Part shown: positions 1 through 7,897 of the stretch, in pieces
Layout: every line of letters starts with the position of its first letter
Position numbering within the stretch: the first letter of the stretch is position 1
DNA from: Clostridium minihomine
Lineage (GTDB): Bacteria > Bacillota > Clostridia > Oscillospirales > Acutalibacteraceae
Direction: 5' to 3'
DNA: 64,000 nucleotides
NCBI RefSeq assembly: GCF_900240385.1
Contig: NZ_OEQH01000003.1
Coordinates: forward strand, 1 to 64,000
Made by a program: the position numbers and the translations under genes
Notes under the pieces: generated by a model
The model's database searches: none
Told to the model about the DNA's origin: nothing
The model's input: only the letters and a program-made list of their open reading frames with translations

Positions 1-40
1 CTTGGCTGGAGACGGCCCGGGACAATAGGAAGATGCCAAC
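1..40 (+). rRNA. 3' end of a 5S rRNA gene (partial)
   Basis: The first 40 bases read like the 3' third of a clostridial 5S rRNA: a helix arm followed by the closing strand GATGCCAAC, which would pair with a 5' GTTGGCATC lying outside the window. A tRNA gene follows after 8 bases, as is usual at the end of rRNA operons. Only the tail is present, so the assignment rests on shape and context. Confidence 0.65.
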
Positions 41-48
41 ACTGATAT

Positions 49-124
49 TCCTCAATAGCTCAGCCGGTAGAGCATGCGGCTGTTAACCGCAGGGTCGTTG
101 GTTCGAGTCCAACTTGGGGAGCCA
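49..124 (+). tRNA. tRNA-Asn (GTT)
   Basis: A full cloverleaf can be folded. The acceptor strands TCCTCAA and TTGGGGA pair, the anticodon stem TGCGG/CCGCA encloses the loop CTGTTAA with anticodon GTT, the T-loop is GTTCGAGTC, and CCA is encoded. It lies directly after the 5S rRNA end, so it is probably the last gene of an rRNA operon. A rho-independent terminator follows. Confidence 0.96.
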
Positions 125-130
125 AAGAGA

Positions 131-160
131 AACCACCAGTTAGTTCTGGTGGTTTTATTT
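131..160 (+). terminator. Terminator after tRNA-Asn
   Basis: The inverted repeat AACCACCAG/CTGGTGGTT with a 6-base loop is followed by a T-rich stretch. It closes the rRNA/tRNA transcription unit. Confidence 0.85.
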
Positions 161-454
161 ATTATATAGAATAATCTCTGCCATAGTCGATAGAGAGAAA
201 AAAGCTTTAGTATTGTCGATAAAATAAGAGCTTTTTTATATCAAAGAGGATCATACTATGTAAGCTTTATGTGTAAAATCAGGCTGCTGCTGTCTCAGGT
301 CTGATTTTTGATAGTTTTATCTAATTTAAATGCGATAAAGAAAAATTTATTTATGATAATACTTTTTTGTGGGTCTATGGTTAGGGATTTTAATCAAACT
401 GACAGCATAGAATATGTTATTTTATTAAATTTTTTAATCGTGTAATAAAATAAT
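161..454. other. Intergenic region with weak hairpins only
   Basis: AT-rich and non-coding in all frames. Two weak inverted repeats are visible: AAAAAAGCT/AGCTTTTTT near 199-238 with a long loop, and AAAATCAG/CTGATTTT near 276-314. Either could be a terminator remnant. No promoter is convincing. Confidence 0.5.
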
Positions 455-499
455 AACTGCCGCTGAAACAGTCAAAGTGAATGATTGTTTGCGGCAGTT
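455..499 (-). terminator. Terminator of the DUF3892 gene
   Basis: Perfect 9-bp inverted repeat AACTGCCGC/GCGGCAGTT. On the minus strand it is followed by a T-rich run (TTATTATTTTATT). It lies 13 bases beyond the stop codon of the minus-strand gene. Confidence 0.8.
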
Positions 500-511
500 T
501 TGTTGTTTATT

Positions 512-811
512 TTATTGTGTAATAGAAGGTAGATTTCCTAAGTTATTGCTTTCTTGTCCATCGGGTAATGAACGTAAATATTCGCTTCCATTTCTTACAG
601 CTACCGCCACACCACGGATTCCTCCGGCTTTTGCTAATTCTACTCCCTGTTGCTTCGATACAATTTGTCCATTGGATAATTGATAGCCTTCGATACGTCC
701 GCTGTTTTTCACCAATTGCGTAATAGATTGAGCATCAGGATTTGGTGTTGGGGTGACGGCATTAATATTTGTTGGAAGATTTCCTGTGTATTGTACTTCT
801 TGATTGTTCAT
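512..811 (-). CDS. DUF3892 domain protein
   Basis: This 99-residue protein has an uncharged, Asn/Pro-rich N-terminal 28 residues and then a DUF3892 module. The module shows ITQLVKNSGRIEGYQLSNG, a block KAGGIRGVAVAVRNG and the closing RSLPDGQESNNLGNLP, which is typical of the family. The domain is common as a short stand-alone protein in Bacillota and its function is unknown. The start codon is preceded by AAGGAGTG at good spacing. The gene is monocistronic, with its own terminator, between the rRNA/tRNA end and the ABC exporter operon. There is no signal peptide or membrane segment, so a cytoplasmic location is expected. Confidence 0.88.
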   Translation of the reverse strand: MNNQEVQYTGNLPTNINAVTPTPNPDAQSITQLVKNSGRIEGYQLSNGQIVSKQQGVELAKAGGIRGVAVAVRNGSEYLRSLPDGQESNNLGNLPSITQ

Positions 812-1074
812 ACTATCACTCCTTGGATTATAGTTTACCGGAATTTTTTTAAAATATTACGATTGGAAAAATGAAGCAGCATAGATAGAGGCGAAGCTTT
901 TAGCATCCAAGAAAACAGTAAACGATCGCTTGTGTTTTTGTATAAGAGAGGCTGTGCTGCAAAGCAATTTCCGTCTTTATTTTATGGTGTAATAATCTAA
1001 ATTAAAAGTGGTATTTTTTGCAAAAAAGTAGTATACTCTGGGTATTGTGTTAAATCTTATACTTTTAAAATCAA

Positions 1075-2877
1075 ATGCTTTTTAAGCCGGGATGTTTTTA
1101 CCCAATGGGTACGCCTGAGAATCGAATAAAGGACTTGGTAGGATTGCGCAAACTGATAAGATTTTTAAAACCATATCAAAAACAGGTGATTTTGGGGCCA
1201 ATTTTTAAATTAATTGAAGCCATTTTTGAACTGATTGTGCCCATCGTTACAGCAAAAATTATCGATGATGGTATCCGCCGAGGCGATGTGACCTATGTGT
1301 GGAAAATGGGTTTGGTTTTGCTATTATTAGGTGCTGTTGGACTTTGCTCCACGTTAGTATGCCAGAAGATGGCTGCGGTAGCCTCTCAGGGCAGCGGCAC
1401 TGTACTGCGAAATGAAATGTTTCAGCATATAAACACCCTTTCTCATGCCGAAATTGATCGATTTGGAACGCCGTCGCTGATTACTAGGCTGACAAACGAT
1501 ATTAATCAGCTGCAATTGGCGGTGGCCATGCTGATTCGTCTGGTGGTTCGTGCTCCCTTTTTAGCCATCGGTGCTGTGGTAATGGCTATGACGATTGATG
1601 TGAAACTGGCATTGATTTTTGTGGTTGCAACACCGCTGATTGCTTTGGCACTGTATTTGGTAATGAGTCGATCGGTTCCTTATTTTCGAGAAATTCAAAA
1701 ACGTCTAGATGTGATTTCGCTTATTTCCAGAGAAAGCCTGTCTGGTGTTCGGGTGATTCGGGCTTTTTCCCGCCAGAAAAAGGAAACGCAGCGTTTTGTT
1801 CGGGCGGCAGAAGATCAGGCACAAACCGCAGTTCGTGTGGGCAAACTTTCGGCTCTTTTGAACCCCGTAACCTTTGTCATTGTTAACTTGTCTATTTTGG
1901 CTATTGTTTGGTTTGGCGGATATCGGGCTGAAATCGGCGCGGTTACCCAGGGGCAGATTGTGGCTTTGGTCAATTATATGAATCAGACGTTTTTAGCGTT
2001 GGTGGTTGTGGCGAATCTGGTGGTGATTTTTACAAAGGCTTCTGCCTCTGCGGCCAGAGTCAATGAAGTGTTGGAAACCGAGAGTTCCATTAAAGAAGGG
2101 GATTCTGTCCCTGAGCCGGTTCCCGGTGCACCCAAAATTGAGTTTCGCAACGTGAGTTTCTCTTATCATCAAAACGGCGAATATGCGCTGCGGGATTGCA
2201 GTGTAAAAATTGCTTCAGGAGATACCATTGGAATCATTGGAGGAACCGGATCCGGAAAATCTACTTTGGTCAATTTAATTCCCCGCTTTTACGATGTTTC
2301 GGAAGGTCGGTTATTGCTGGATGGTGTGGATGTCAAAGAATATCCTTTTGCCGTTCTGCGCACCCGGGTGGGGATGGTTCCACAACAATCAGAGTTATTT
2401 AGCGGAACCATATGCAGCAACCTGAAATGGGGCAATGAAAGCGCCAAAGAGGAAGAGCTTTGGAAAGCTCTGAAAACAGCTCAGGCAGAAGATTTCGTGC
2501 GTGCTTTGCCTCAGGGACTGTCTTCTCCGGTTAGCCAAGGGGGCAAAAACTTTTCCGGCGGACAGCGGCAGCGCCTTACCATTGCACGCACAGTAGCCGG
2601 AAAGCCGCAGGTGTTGATTTTGGATGATAGCTCCAGCGCTTTGGATTTTGCCACAGATGCGGCTTTGCGGCATGCATTAAAACAAGAAACAGAGCATATG
2701 ACGGTTTTAATCGTATCCCAGCGGGTCAGTTCGATCCGCCATGCAGACCGAATTATTGTGTTGGAGGATGGGACAGTTGCCGGAATCGGTACCCATGAAG
2801 ATTTAGTAAAACGTTGCCCTGTTTATCAGGAAATTTGCCTGTCCCAGATGAATCGGGAGGAGGTGGCAAATCAATGA
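1075..2877 (+). CDS. Heterodimeric ABC exporter, subunit with degenerate ATP site
   Basis: This is a half-transporter with an N-terminal six-helix exporter domain (about residues 25-320) and a C-terminal nucleotide-binding domain. The latter shows Walker A GGTGSGKST, signature FSGGQRQR and Walker B VLILDDSSSALD. The usual catalytic Glu after Walker B is Asp, and the H-loop His is Gln (IVSQRVSS). These are the hallmarks of the degenerate half of heterodimeric exporters of the TM287/288 and BmrC/BmrD type. Its signature motif is intact and would complete the working site of the partner. The next gene overlaps by an ATGA junction, so the two are co-translated. The start is uncertain: neither the ATG at 1075 nor the one at 1105 has a clear Shine-Dalgarno sequence. 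A possible -10 (TATACT) lies at 1032-1037. The substrate is unknown; drugs or lipids are usual for the family. Confidence 0.93.
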   Translation: MLFKPGCFYPMGTPENRIKDLVGLRKLIRFLKPYQKQVILGPIFKLIEAIFELIVPIVTAKIIDDGIRRGDVTYVWKMGLVLLLLGAVGLCSTLVCQKMAAVASQGSGTVLRNEMFQHINTLSHAEIDRFGTPSLITRLTNDINQLQLAVAMLIRLVVRAPFLAIGAVVMAMTIDVKLALIFVVATPLIALALYLVMSRSVPYFREIQKRLDVISLISRESLSGVRVIRAFSRQKKETQRFVRAAEDQAQTAVRVGKLSALLNPVTFVIVNLSILAIVWFGGYRAEIGAVTQGQIVALVNYMNQTFLALVVVANLVVIFTKASASAARVNEVLETESSIKEGDSVPEPVPGAPKIEFRNVSFSYHQNGEYALRDCSVKIASGDTIGIIGGTGSGKSTLVNLIPRFYDVSEGRLLLDGVDVKEYPFAVLRTRVGMVPQQSELFSGTICSNLKWGNESAKEEELWKALKTAQAEDFVRALPQGLSSPVSQGGKNFSGGQRQRLTIARTVAGKPQVLILDDSSSALDFATDAALRHALKQETEHMTVLIVSQRVSSIRHADRIIVLEDGTVAGIGTHEDLVKRCPVYQEICLSQMNREEVANQ

Positions 2878-4619
2878 AACACTCTGTTGTAAAGCGTATG
2901 ATAGGTTATATGAAGCCCCATACGGGATTTTTGATTGGTTCACTGGTTTGTGCCGTCATTCATATTTCTTTGTCACTGTATGCTCCTATTTTAATTGGAC
3001 GTGCAGTGGATCAGATTGTGGGCGTTGGCCAGGTGAATTATCATGCCATGCAGCAAATTCTGATGGTTCTGGCAATAACCGTTCTGGGCAGTGCTGTTTT
3101 TCAGTGGATGATGACTTATTGCACCAATCAGGTGACGTATCGAACAGTCCGAGATTTGCGCGTTCAGACTTATGAAAAAGTGAATTCTCTTCCGCTGAAA
3201 TATATCGACAGTCACTCCCACGGCGATTTAGTCAGCCGGGTGGTCAATGACGTGGATCAGGTGTCCGACGGCCTGTTGCAGGGGCTGACTCAGCTGTTTA
3301 CCGGGGTTGTCACCATTTTGGGCACTTTGCTGTTCATGTTGACCATCAGCCCAGTGATCACATTAGTGGTGGTGTGTGTCACTCCGCTTTCTTTGTTTGT
3401 GGCTGCCTTTATTTCCAAGAGCTCCCGCAAGATGTTTTTTGATCAGCAGGCAAGTCAAGGGCAGCTCAGCGGATATATAGAAGAAATGATCAGTGGTCTG
3501 AAAACAGTTCGTGCATTTCATTATGAAAGCCGGGCAGAAGAACAGTTTGGTGAAATTAATTCCCGGTTGTACCAGGCAGGGGAAAAGGCGCAGTTTTATT
3601 CTTCGCTTTCTAACCCTTCCACCCGATTTGTCAATAGTATTGTGTATACGTCTGTGGCTGTTATCGGCGCCATTTGCGCCATTACCGGTGTGCCGACCCG
3701 CCTGACGGTGGGGCAGATCACCAGCTTTTTAGCTTATGCTAACCAGTATACCAAGCCGTTTAACGAGGTCACTGCGGTATTAACCCAAATTCAAACTGCG
3801 TTTGCGTCTGCACGGCGGCTTTTTGAAATTTTGGATGAGGAAGAGGAGCCGGCAGAACCAAAGGACGCTGTGAAAGTAGAAGAAGGCGGCAATCAAGTGG
3901 AACTGCAAAATGTATTCTTTTCCTATCGTCCGGAAACCCGGTTGCTGCAAAACTTGAATCTAACGGCGTATCAGGGTCAGCGGATTGCTATTGTAGGCCC
4001 TACCGGCTGTGGAAAAACAACAATTATCAATCTGTTGATGCGCTTTTATGATGTGGACAGTGGAAGTATTCAGATAGATGGAGTGGACATCCGAAAAATG
4101 AAACGAGAGAGCCTGCGTTCGCTGTATGGGATGGTGTTGCAGGATACTTGGCTGTTTTCCGGAACGGTTCGGGATAATATTGCATATGGAAAACCCGATG
4201 CTGATGAGGAAGAAATTGTAGCTGCGGCAAAATCAGCGCTGGCCCATTCCTTTATTTTAAAGTTGCCCCATGGGTATGATACGGTGATAGCAGAAGATGG
4301 GGGAAATCTGTCTCAAGGTCAGCGGCAGTTATTGTGTATTGCCCGGGTAATGCTGGTGGATCCCCCCATGTTGATTCTGGATGAAGCGACCAGCAGCATC
4401 GATACCCGTACCGAGCTGCTGGTGCAAAAGGCATTTCAAAGGATGATGAAAGGGCGCACCAGCTTTGTGGTGGCACACCGCCTTTCCACCATTCAGGAGG
4501 CAGATGTAATTTTGGTGATGCAGGATGGTCAAATTATTGAGCAGGGAACTCATCGGCAGCTGCTCACACAAAATGGTTTTTACGCCCAGCTTTACAACAG
4601 TCAATTTGCCGCCAGTTGA
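2874..4619 (+). CDS. Heterodimeric ABC exporter, catalytically competent subunit
   Basis: This is the second half-transporter of the pair. The start ATG overlaps the upstream stop (ATGA) and is preceded by GGGAGGAGG. It has six transmembrane helices, then a nucleotide-binding domain with Walker A GPTGCGKTT, signature LSQGQRQ, Walker B LILDEATSSID with the catalytic Glu, and H-loop VVAHRLST. Its signature carries Gln in place of the second Gly of LSGGQ, which fits a degenerate composite site made with the upstream subunit. The consensus site would use this protein's Walker motifs and the partner's FSGGQ. The arrangement matches multidrug or lipid exporters of Bacillota. No regulator is adjacent. 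Confidence 0.94.
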   Translation: MKHSVVKRMIGYMKPHTGFLIGSLVCAVIHISLSLYAPILIGRAVDQIVGVGQVNYHAMQQILMVLAITVLGSAVFQWMMTYCTNQVTYRTVRDLRVQTYEKVNSLPLKYIDSHSHGDLVSRVVNDVDQVSDGLLQGLTQLFTGVVTILGTLLFMLTISPVITLVVVCVTPLSLFVAAFISKSSRKMFFDQQASQGQLSGYIEEMISGLKTVRAFHYESRAEEQFGEINSRLYQAGEKAQFYSSLSNPSTRFVNSIVYTSVAVIGAICAITGVPTRLTVGQITSFLAYANQYTKPFNEVTAVLTQIQTAFASARRLFEILDEEEEPAEPKDAVKVEEGGNQVELQNVFFSYRPETRLLQNLNLTAYQGQRIAIVGPTGCGKTTIINLLMRFYDVDSGSIQIDGVDIRKMKRESLRSLYGMVLQDTWLFSGTVRDNIAYGKPDADEEEIVAAAKSALAHSFILKLPHGYDTVIAEDGGNLSQGQRQLLCIARVMLVDPPMLILDEATSSIDTRTELLVQKAFQRMMKGRTSFVVAHRLSTIQEADVILVMQDGQIIEQGTHRQLLTQNGFYAQLYNSQFAAS

Positions 4620-4679
4620 TTTCACCCGGATTCAAAGAATCCTGCTGCCTTTGAATGAAGATAAAAAGGGAAAGCTTAG

Positions 4680-4714
4680 AAAAAAAATACCGCACAGCAT
4701 TTGCCGTGCGGTAT
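4680..4714 (-). terminator. Terminator of the ROK kinase gene (possibly bidirectional)
   Basis: Inverted repeat ATACCGCAC/GTGCGGTAT. The minus strand continues into a run of seven T. It lies between the converging ABC exporter and sugar kinase genes and may serve both. Confidence 0.8.
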
Positions 4715-4733
4715 TCTTGCTGTAAAAATGTCA

Positions 4734-5705
4734 TCAAACATTCTTTTTTTGATCTTGATCTGCTCCCAGTAAAGCGGCGCCGATAATTCCGGCGTCGTTG
4801 CCCAGTTGTGCGCAAACCAGTTCGGTGTTTAGAAGTGAATTTGTCACAAACTGTTCTTTGTCCACAATCCTGCGCATGGGCGCCAGCAGACTTTCTCCTT
4901 CGTGGCTGATTCCGCCGCCGATGCAGATTTTGTCCGGCTGAAGGCTGTTGATAATATTGATGATTCCGCAGCTTAAATCTGCTATGTAAATGTCAACAAT
5001 CTTTTGGCCCAGTGCATCCCCTTGCCGCATGGCATTAAAAGCACTGCGGCCAGAAATCCGATTTAGGTTATTTTCGATCATCTGCCAAATCACACTGCTT
5101 TTTTCCACATCCTGTTCCAGCAGTTCCCGGGTGGTCCAGATAAGGCCGGTTGCGGAAGCATAACGCTCCCAGCAGCCTTTTCGGCCGCAGTTGCAGGCAC
5201 GGCCGTTGCGCTGGATGACAGTGTGTCCGATTTCGCCTGCGGCACCGTTTTGGCCGGTATAGATTTTTCCGTCCAAAATAATTCCGGAGCCAACCCCGGT
5301 CCCCAGTGTCACAGCCACAGCATTTTGTGTGCCCATCAAGGCTCCGGCGCGAAATTCCCCGTAAGCGGCGGCGTTGGCATCGTTGTCCACTTCTACGGGA
5401 AGATGAAGCCTTTTTTGAAGCTCATCCCGCATGGGGAAATGATGCAAAGAAAGGTTTGGTAAAAGTTCCACCATTCCTTTTTTTTGATTCACGGAACCCG
5501 GGCACCCGATTCCTGCGGCGGAAATCGGCAGGTTTCCAGATTCCAAAATCGCTTTTTGGGCTGTTTGTCCAATGCGATCGCATAATTCTTCCGGCGGGCA
5601 GGGGAACCCGGTGGGAGACGAGATTTTGCAAAGCAGATGCCCGCTTTCGTCGATAACACCGGCCGCTATATTTGTTCCGCCCAAATCAATCCCCAAATAA
5701 TACAT
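4734..5705 (-). CDS. glcK: ROK family sugar kinase, probable glucokinase
   Basis: The protein starts MYYLGIDLGGTN, the ATP-binding phosphate-1 motif of the ROK fold. It carries the sugar-binding and catalytic region NDANAAAYGEF, the GTGVGSGII segment, the EIGHT motif, and the zinc-binding ROK signature CNCGRKGCWERYAS. The total of 323 residues fits glucokinases of Bacillota, which phosphorylate glucose to glucose 6-phosphate. There is no N-terminal helix-turn-helix, so it is an enzyme rather than a ROK repressor. The start at 5705 is chosen because the family begins at this Met; the longer reading frame to 5738 adds residues not seen in relatives. Fructose or another hexose cannot be excluded as substrate. 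It is transcribed alone. Confidence 0.85.
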   Translation of the reverse strand: MYYLGIDLGGTNIAAGVIDESGHLLCKISSPTGFPCPPEELCDRIGQTAQKAILESGNLPISAAGIGCPGSVNQKKGMVELLPNLSLHHFPMRDELQKRLHLPVEVDNDANAAAYGEFRAGALMGTQNAVAVTLGTGVGSGIILDGKIYTGQNGAAGEIGHTVIQRNGRACNCGRKGCWERYASATGLIWTTRELLEQDVEKSSVIWQMIENNLNRISGRSAFNAMRQGDALGQKIVDIYIADLSCGIINIINSLQPDKICIGGGISHEGESLLAPMRRIVDKEQFVTNSLLNTELVCAQLGNDAGIIGAALLGADQDQKKNV

Positions 5706-5934
5706 GGAATTTACCCCATTTCTAAAATAGAATATCACAAAAAATGGCGTGTATGGTTTCTTTACTGATTATAGCACTGCAGCCGGTTTTCGTAAATGAT
5801 TTCACAACGGGCGACAAAAGCAAAAAGAATTTGACAAATTCTTCTTCTGCGGTTACAGTTTAAAAAGAGAAATTTCTGCCATAATGTAAGGTAGAAGCTT
5901 CCAAGATAAGTTTAGAGGAAAATGGTGAATCATC

Positions 5935-6615
5935 GTGCAACTTCAAGAATTACCCGTATGGATGCAAAAAGAAGAATTACAGGATTACGTTCAGCTGTTA
6001 AATCGTCAAAAGATATCGTTATTTTTCAAACGTATCTTTGATATTGTGGTTTCTCTGCTGATTCTGATTATCCTGTCCCCGATTTTTCTCATTTTGGCCA
6101 TCGCCATTAAATTAGATTCCAAAGGCCCGGTATTTTACCGTCAGGTTCGGGTTGGACAGTATGGAGAAGATTTTAAAATTTTCAAATTCCGTTCCATGGT
6201 ACAGGATGCGGATAAAAAGGGTTTGGCTTTGACGACGGAAGGGGATGCCCGTATTACGAAGGTGGGGAAACTCATCCGCAAATGCCGTTTAGATGAATTT
6301 TCACAAGTGTTGAATGTACTGGGGGGAACCATGAGTTTGGTGGGACCCCGTCCGGAGGTTCGCAAATATGTGGATGCCTATGAGCCGGAATATCTGGCCA
6401 CTTTGCTGGTGCGCCCGGGGGTAACTGCAACAGCCAGCATTGCGTTTAAAGATGAGGATGAACTGCTGAATTCTGGCGGAGATCCGGAAGAAATTTATAT
6501 TCATCAGGTTTTGCCGGAAAAAATGCGTTATAATCTGGAATATCTTCACCATATTTCGGTGTGGCAGGATATTAAAATTATGTTCCAAACGGTTTTTGCG
6601 GTTCTAAAACGTTGA
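5935..6615 (+). CDS. Bacterial sugar transferase (undecaprenyl-phosphate glycosyl-1-phosphate transferase type)
   Basis: A 226-residue member of the WbaP/EpsL-like family. One membrane-embedded hydrophobic segment (about residues 34-57) is followed by the cytosolic catalytic domain, with FKFRSM, the DEFSQVLNVLGG segment and the invariant MSLVGPRPE. Family members move a sugar-1-phosphate from a nucleotide sugar to undecaprenyl phosphate, the first step of exopolysaccharide or glycan assembly. The start is a GTG at 5935 with AGAGGAAA about 13 bases upstream, a rather long spacing. The gene stands alone rather than inside a glycan cluster, so the product it serves cannot be named. Confidence 0.9.
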   Translation: MQLQELPVWMQKEELQDYVQLLNRQKISLFFKRIFDIVVSLLILIILSPIFLILAIAIKLDSKGPVFYRQVRVGQYGEDFKIFKFRSMVQDADKKGLALTTEGDARITKVGKLIRKCRLDEFSQVLNVLGGTMSLVGPRPEVRKYVDAYEPEYLATLLVRPGVTATASIAFKDEDELLNSGGDPEEIYIHQVLPEKMRYNLEYLHHISVWQDIKIMFQTVFAVLKR

Positions 6616-6729
6616 TTGAGGCTGAGCAAGATATTTTTGAGTTTGAAAAGATTTAAATTTCAGGGGTAAAATATAAAAATGGAATTGATTTTATGTCCAT
6701 GTTGTGCTATAATAAACTCCGTTCCATTC

Positions 6730-6816
6730 GCTGGTGTGGTGGAATCGGCAGACACAAGGGACTTAAAATCCCTCGATAGCGATATCGTACCGGTTCAAGT
6801 CCGGTCACCAGCACCA
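6730..6816 (+). tRNA. tRNA-Leu (TAA)
   Basis: Class II tRNA. The acceptor GCTGGTG pairs with CACCAGC, the anticodon loop CTTAAAA carries TAA, a variable arm (CGATAGCGATATCG) is present, the T-arm is GGTTCAAGTCC, and CCA is encoded. It marks the left edge of an accessory island with recombinase genes. Confidence 0.96.
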
Positions 6817-6824
6817 TAGTAGAC

Positions 6825-6862
6825 AAAATCCACTTGTAACGATAGTTATAAGTGGATTTTGT
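6825..6862 (+). terminator. Terminator after tRNA-Leu
   Basis: Inverted repeat AAAATCCACTTGTAAC/GTTATAAGTGGATTTT followed by TTGTTAT. Confidence 0.8.
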
Positions 6863-6972
6863 TATATACAGGCTTTTTTTCAGCAAAACTGCTTACAATT
6901 AGCCTTTATTTTCAGCGAAACTCCTATTCCACTGCCCTATTGAACAACTTAATCCCATTCATTCCTACATTT

Positions 6973-7024
6973 AAAAAGACTGTGCCTGCAAATTGGTGTT
7001 CCATTTGCACGCTACAGTCTTTTT
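6973..7024 (+). terminator. Second terminator-like hairpin at the island edge
   Basis: Long stem AAAAAGACTGT/ACAGTCTTTTT with an inner helix GCAAAT/ATTTGC. It separates tRNA-Leu from the recombinase genes and shields the island from upstream transcription. Confidence 0.65.
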
Positions 7025-7073
7025 CCATTTCTTAATTCTACTTATATCTAATAATTAAAGGAGGCACCAATCC

Positions 7074-7436
7074 ATGAGAAGATTTTATGGTTATACATTG
7101 ACGATTAGAGGTCTTGGCTATGTCAATCAAGAGGAAGCGGAAATTGTAAGGTTCATCTACAACAGCTATTTGGAGGGACATAGCTTAGGCGGTATTTCTA
7201 AACTACTGCAACAAAAAGGAATCCCCTCTCCTACTGGAAACGAAACATGGGGCAGAGCAGCAATTGACAAAATGCTTTCCAACCCGAAATATATTTACTA
7301 TATTGTTGATAGAGAGTTATATTATGCTGCTCAAGCTGAAAAAGCATTAAGGAGCAATATAATTACTACTCAAACCGGCGTGGAGCGAAAATCAACTCAC
7401 TATAGCTCAAAAAATCAATTGGGCGGCATTATTTAA
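7074..7436 (+). CDS. Serine recombinase fragment: stand-alone recombinase (DNA-binding) domain
   Basis: The 120 residues match only the middle domain (Pfam Recombinase) of large serine recombinases: FYGYT, the QEEAEIVRFIYNSYLEGHS stretch, GIPSPTGNETW and the NPKY block. The end KSTHYSSKNQLGGII corresponds to the sequence just before the zinc ribbon. Both the catalytic N-terminus, with its Ser, and the zinc-ribbon/coiled-coil C-terminus are absent. A strong AAAGGAGG site at correct spacing precedes the ATG, so it may be translated. It is either the remnant of a second integrase or a helper DNA-binding protein for the full recombinase 460 bases downstream. Confidence 0.75.
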   Translation: MRRFYGYTLTIRGLGYVNQEEAEIVRFIYNSYLEGHSLGGISKLLQQKGIPSPTGNETWGRAAIDKMLSNPKYIYYIVDRELYYAAQAEKALRSNIITTQTGVERKSTHYSSKNQLGGII

Positions 7437-7515
7437 ATTGACAAAATATATAATTTTCACTTCAATTTCACTAAAATTCGTGTTATTATAATTGAAACAA
7501 GGTGGTGAAATTGCA

Positions 7516-7897
7516 GTGGATAAGTATATTAACATTTCTGCTATTGCAGGGCATGTCGGCGATATAGCTCCTGGATATGCAATACAGAGCTGGCTAAGAG
7601 ACCGTAATACACTTTGAGCTCCTCATGCTTTGGGAAATCAAATATAATTCTGATTTTGACAAAGTGGCCTATGGTGAACTGGTAAACAGAATAAAAGGAA
7701 ACCAAGCGACTATTACGCCAAAGTTATGGATTGAATCCACAAAAGCAATTGGAATCACCTCGAAACAAGGCTGATATGGTGGAACCTATGCGCATCCGGC
7801 AATAGCATGTGAATTTATGATGTCGATTTCGCCCCGCTATCGACTTATGCTTGTAGAAACTTTCCGTTTATCCGAGGAGGGCGGTGACCCTCTGTGA
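7516..7897 (+). pseudogene. KilA-N domain protein, disrupted
   Basis: Starting at a GTG behind AAGGTGG, frame 1 reads VDKYINISAIAGHVGD and stops at TGA near 7615. Skipping one T there restores LELLMLWEIKYN and a continuous KilA-N-like sequence (ITPKLWIESTKAIGITSKQG). A second TGA at about 7772 replaces the Arg codon (CGA) expected in the family motif GRYGGTYAH. The frame then continues as YGGTYAHPAIACEF and ends over the start codon of the recombinase. KilA-N is a DNA-binding module of phage and mobile-element proteins. Two lesions make this a pseudogene unless one is a sequencing error. The overlap with the next gene suggests past translational coupling. Confidence 0.8.
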
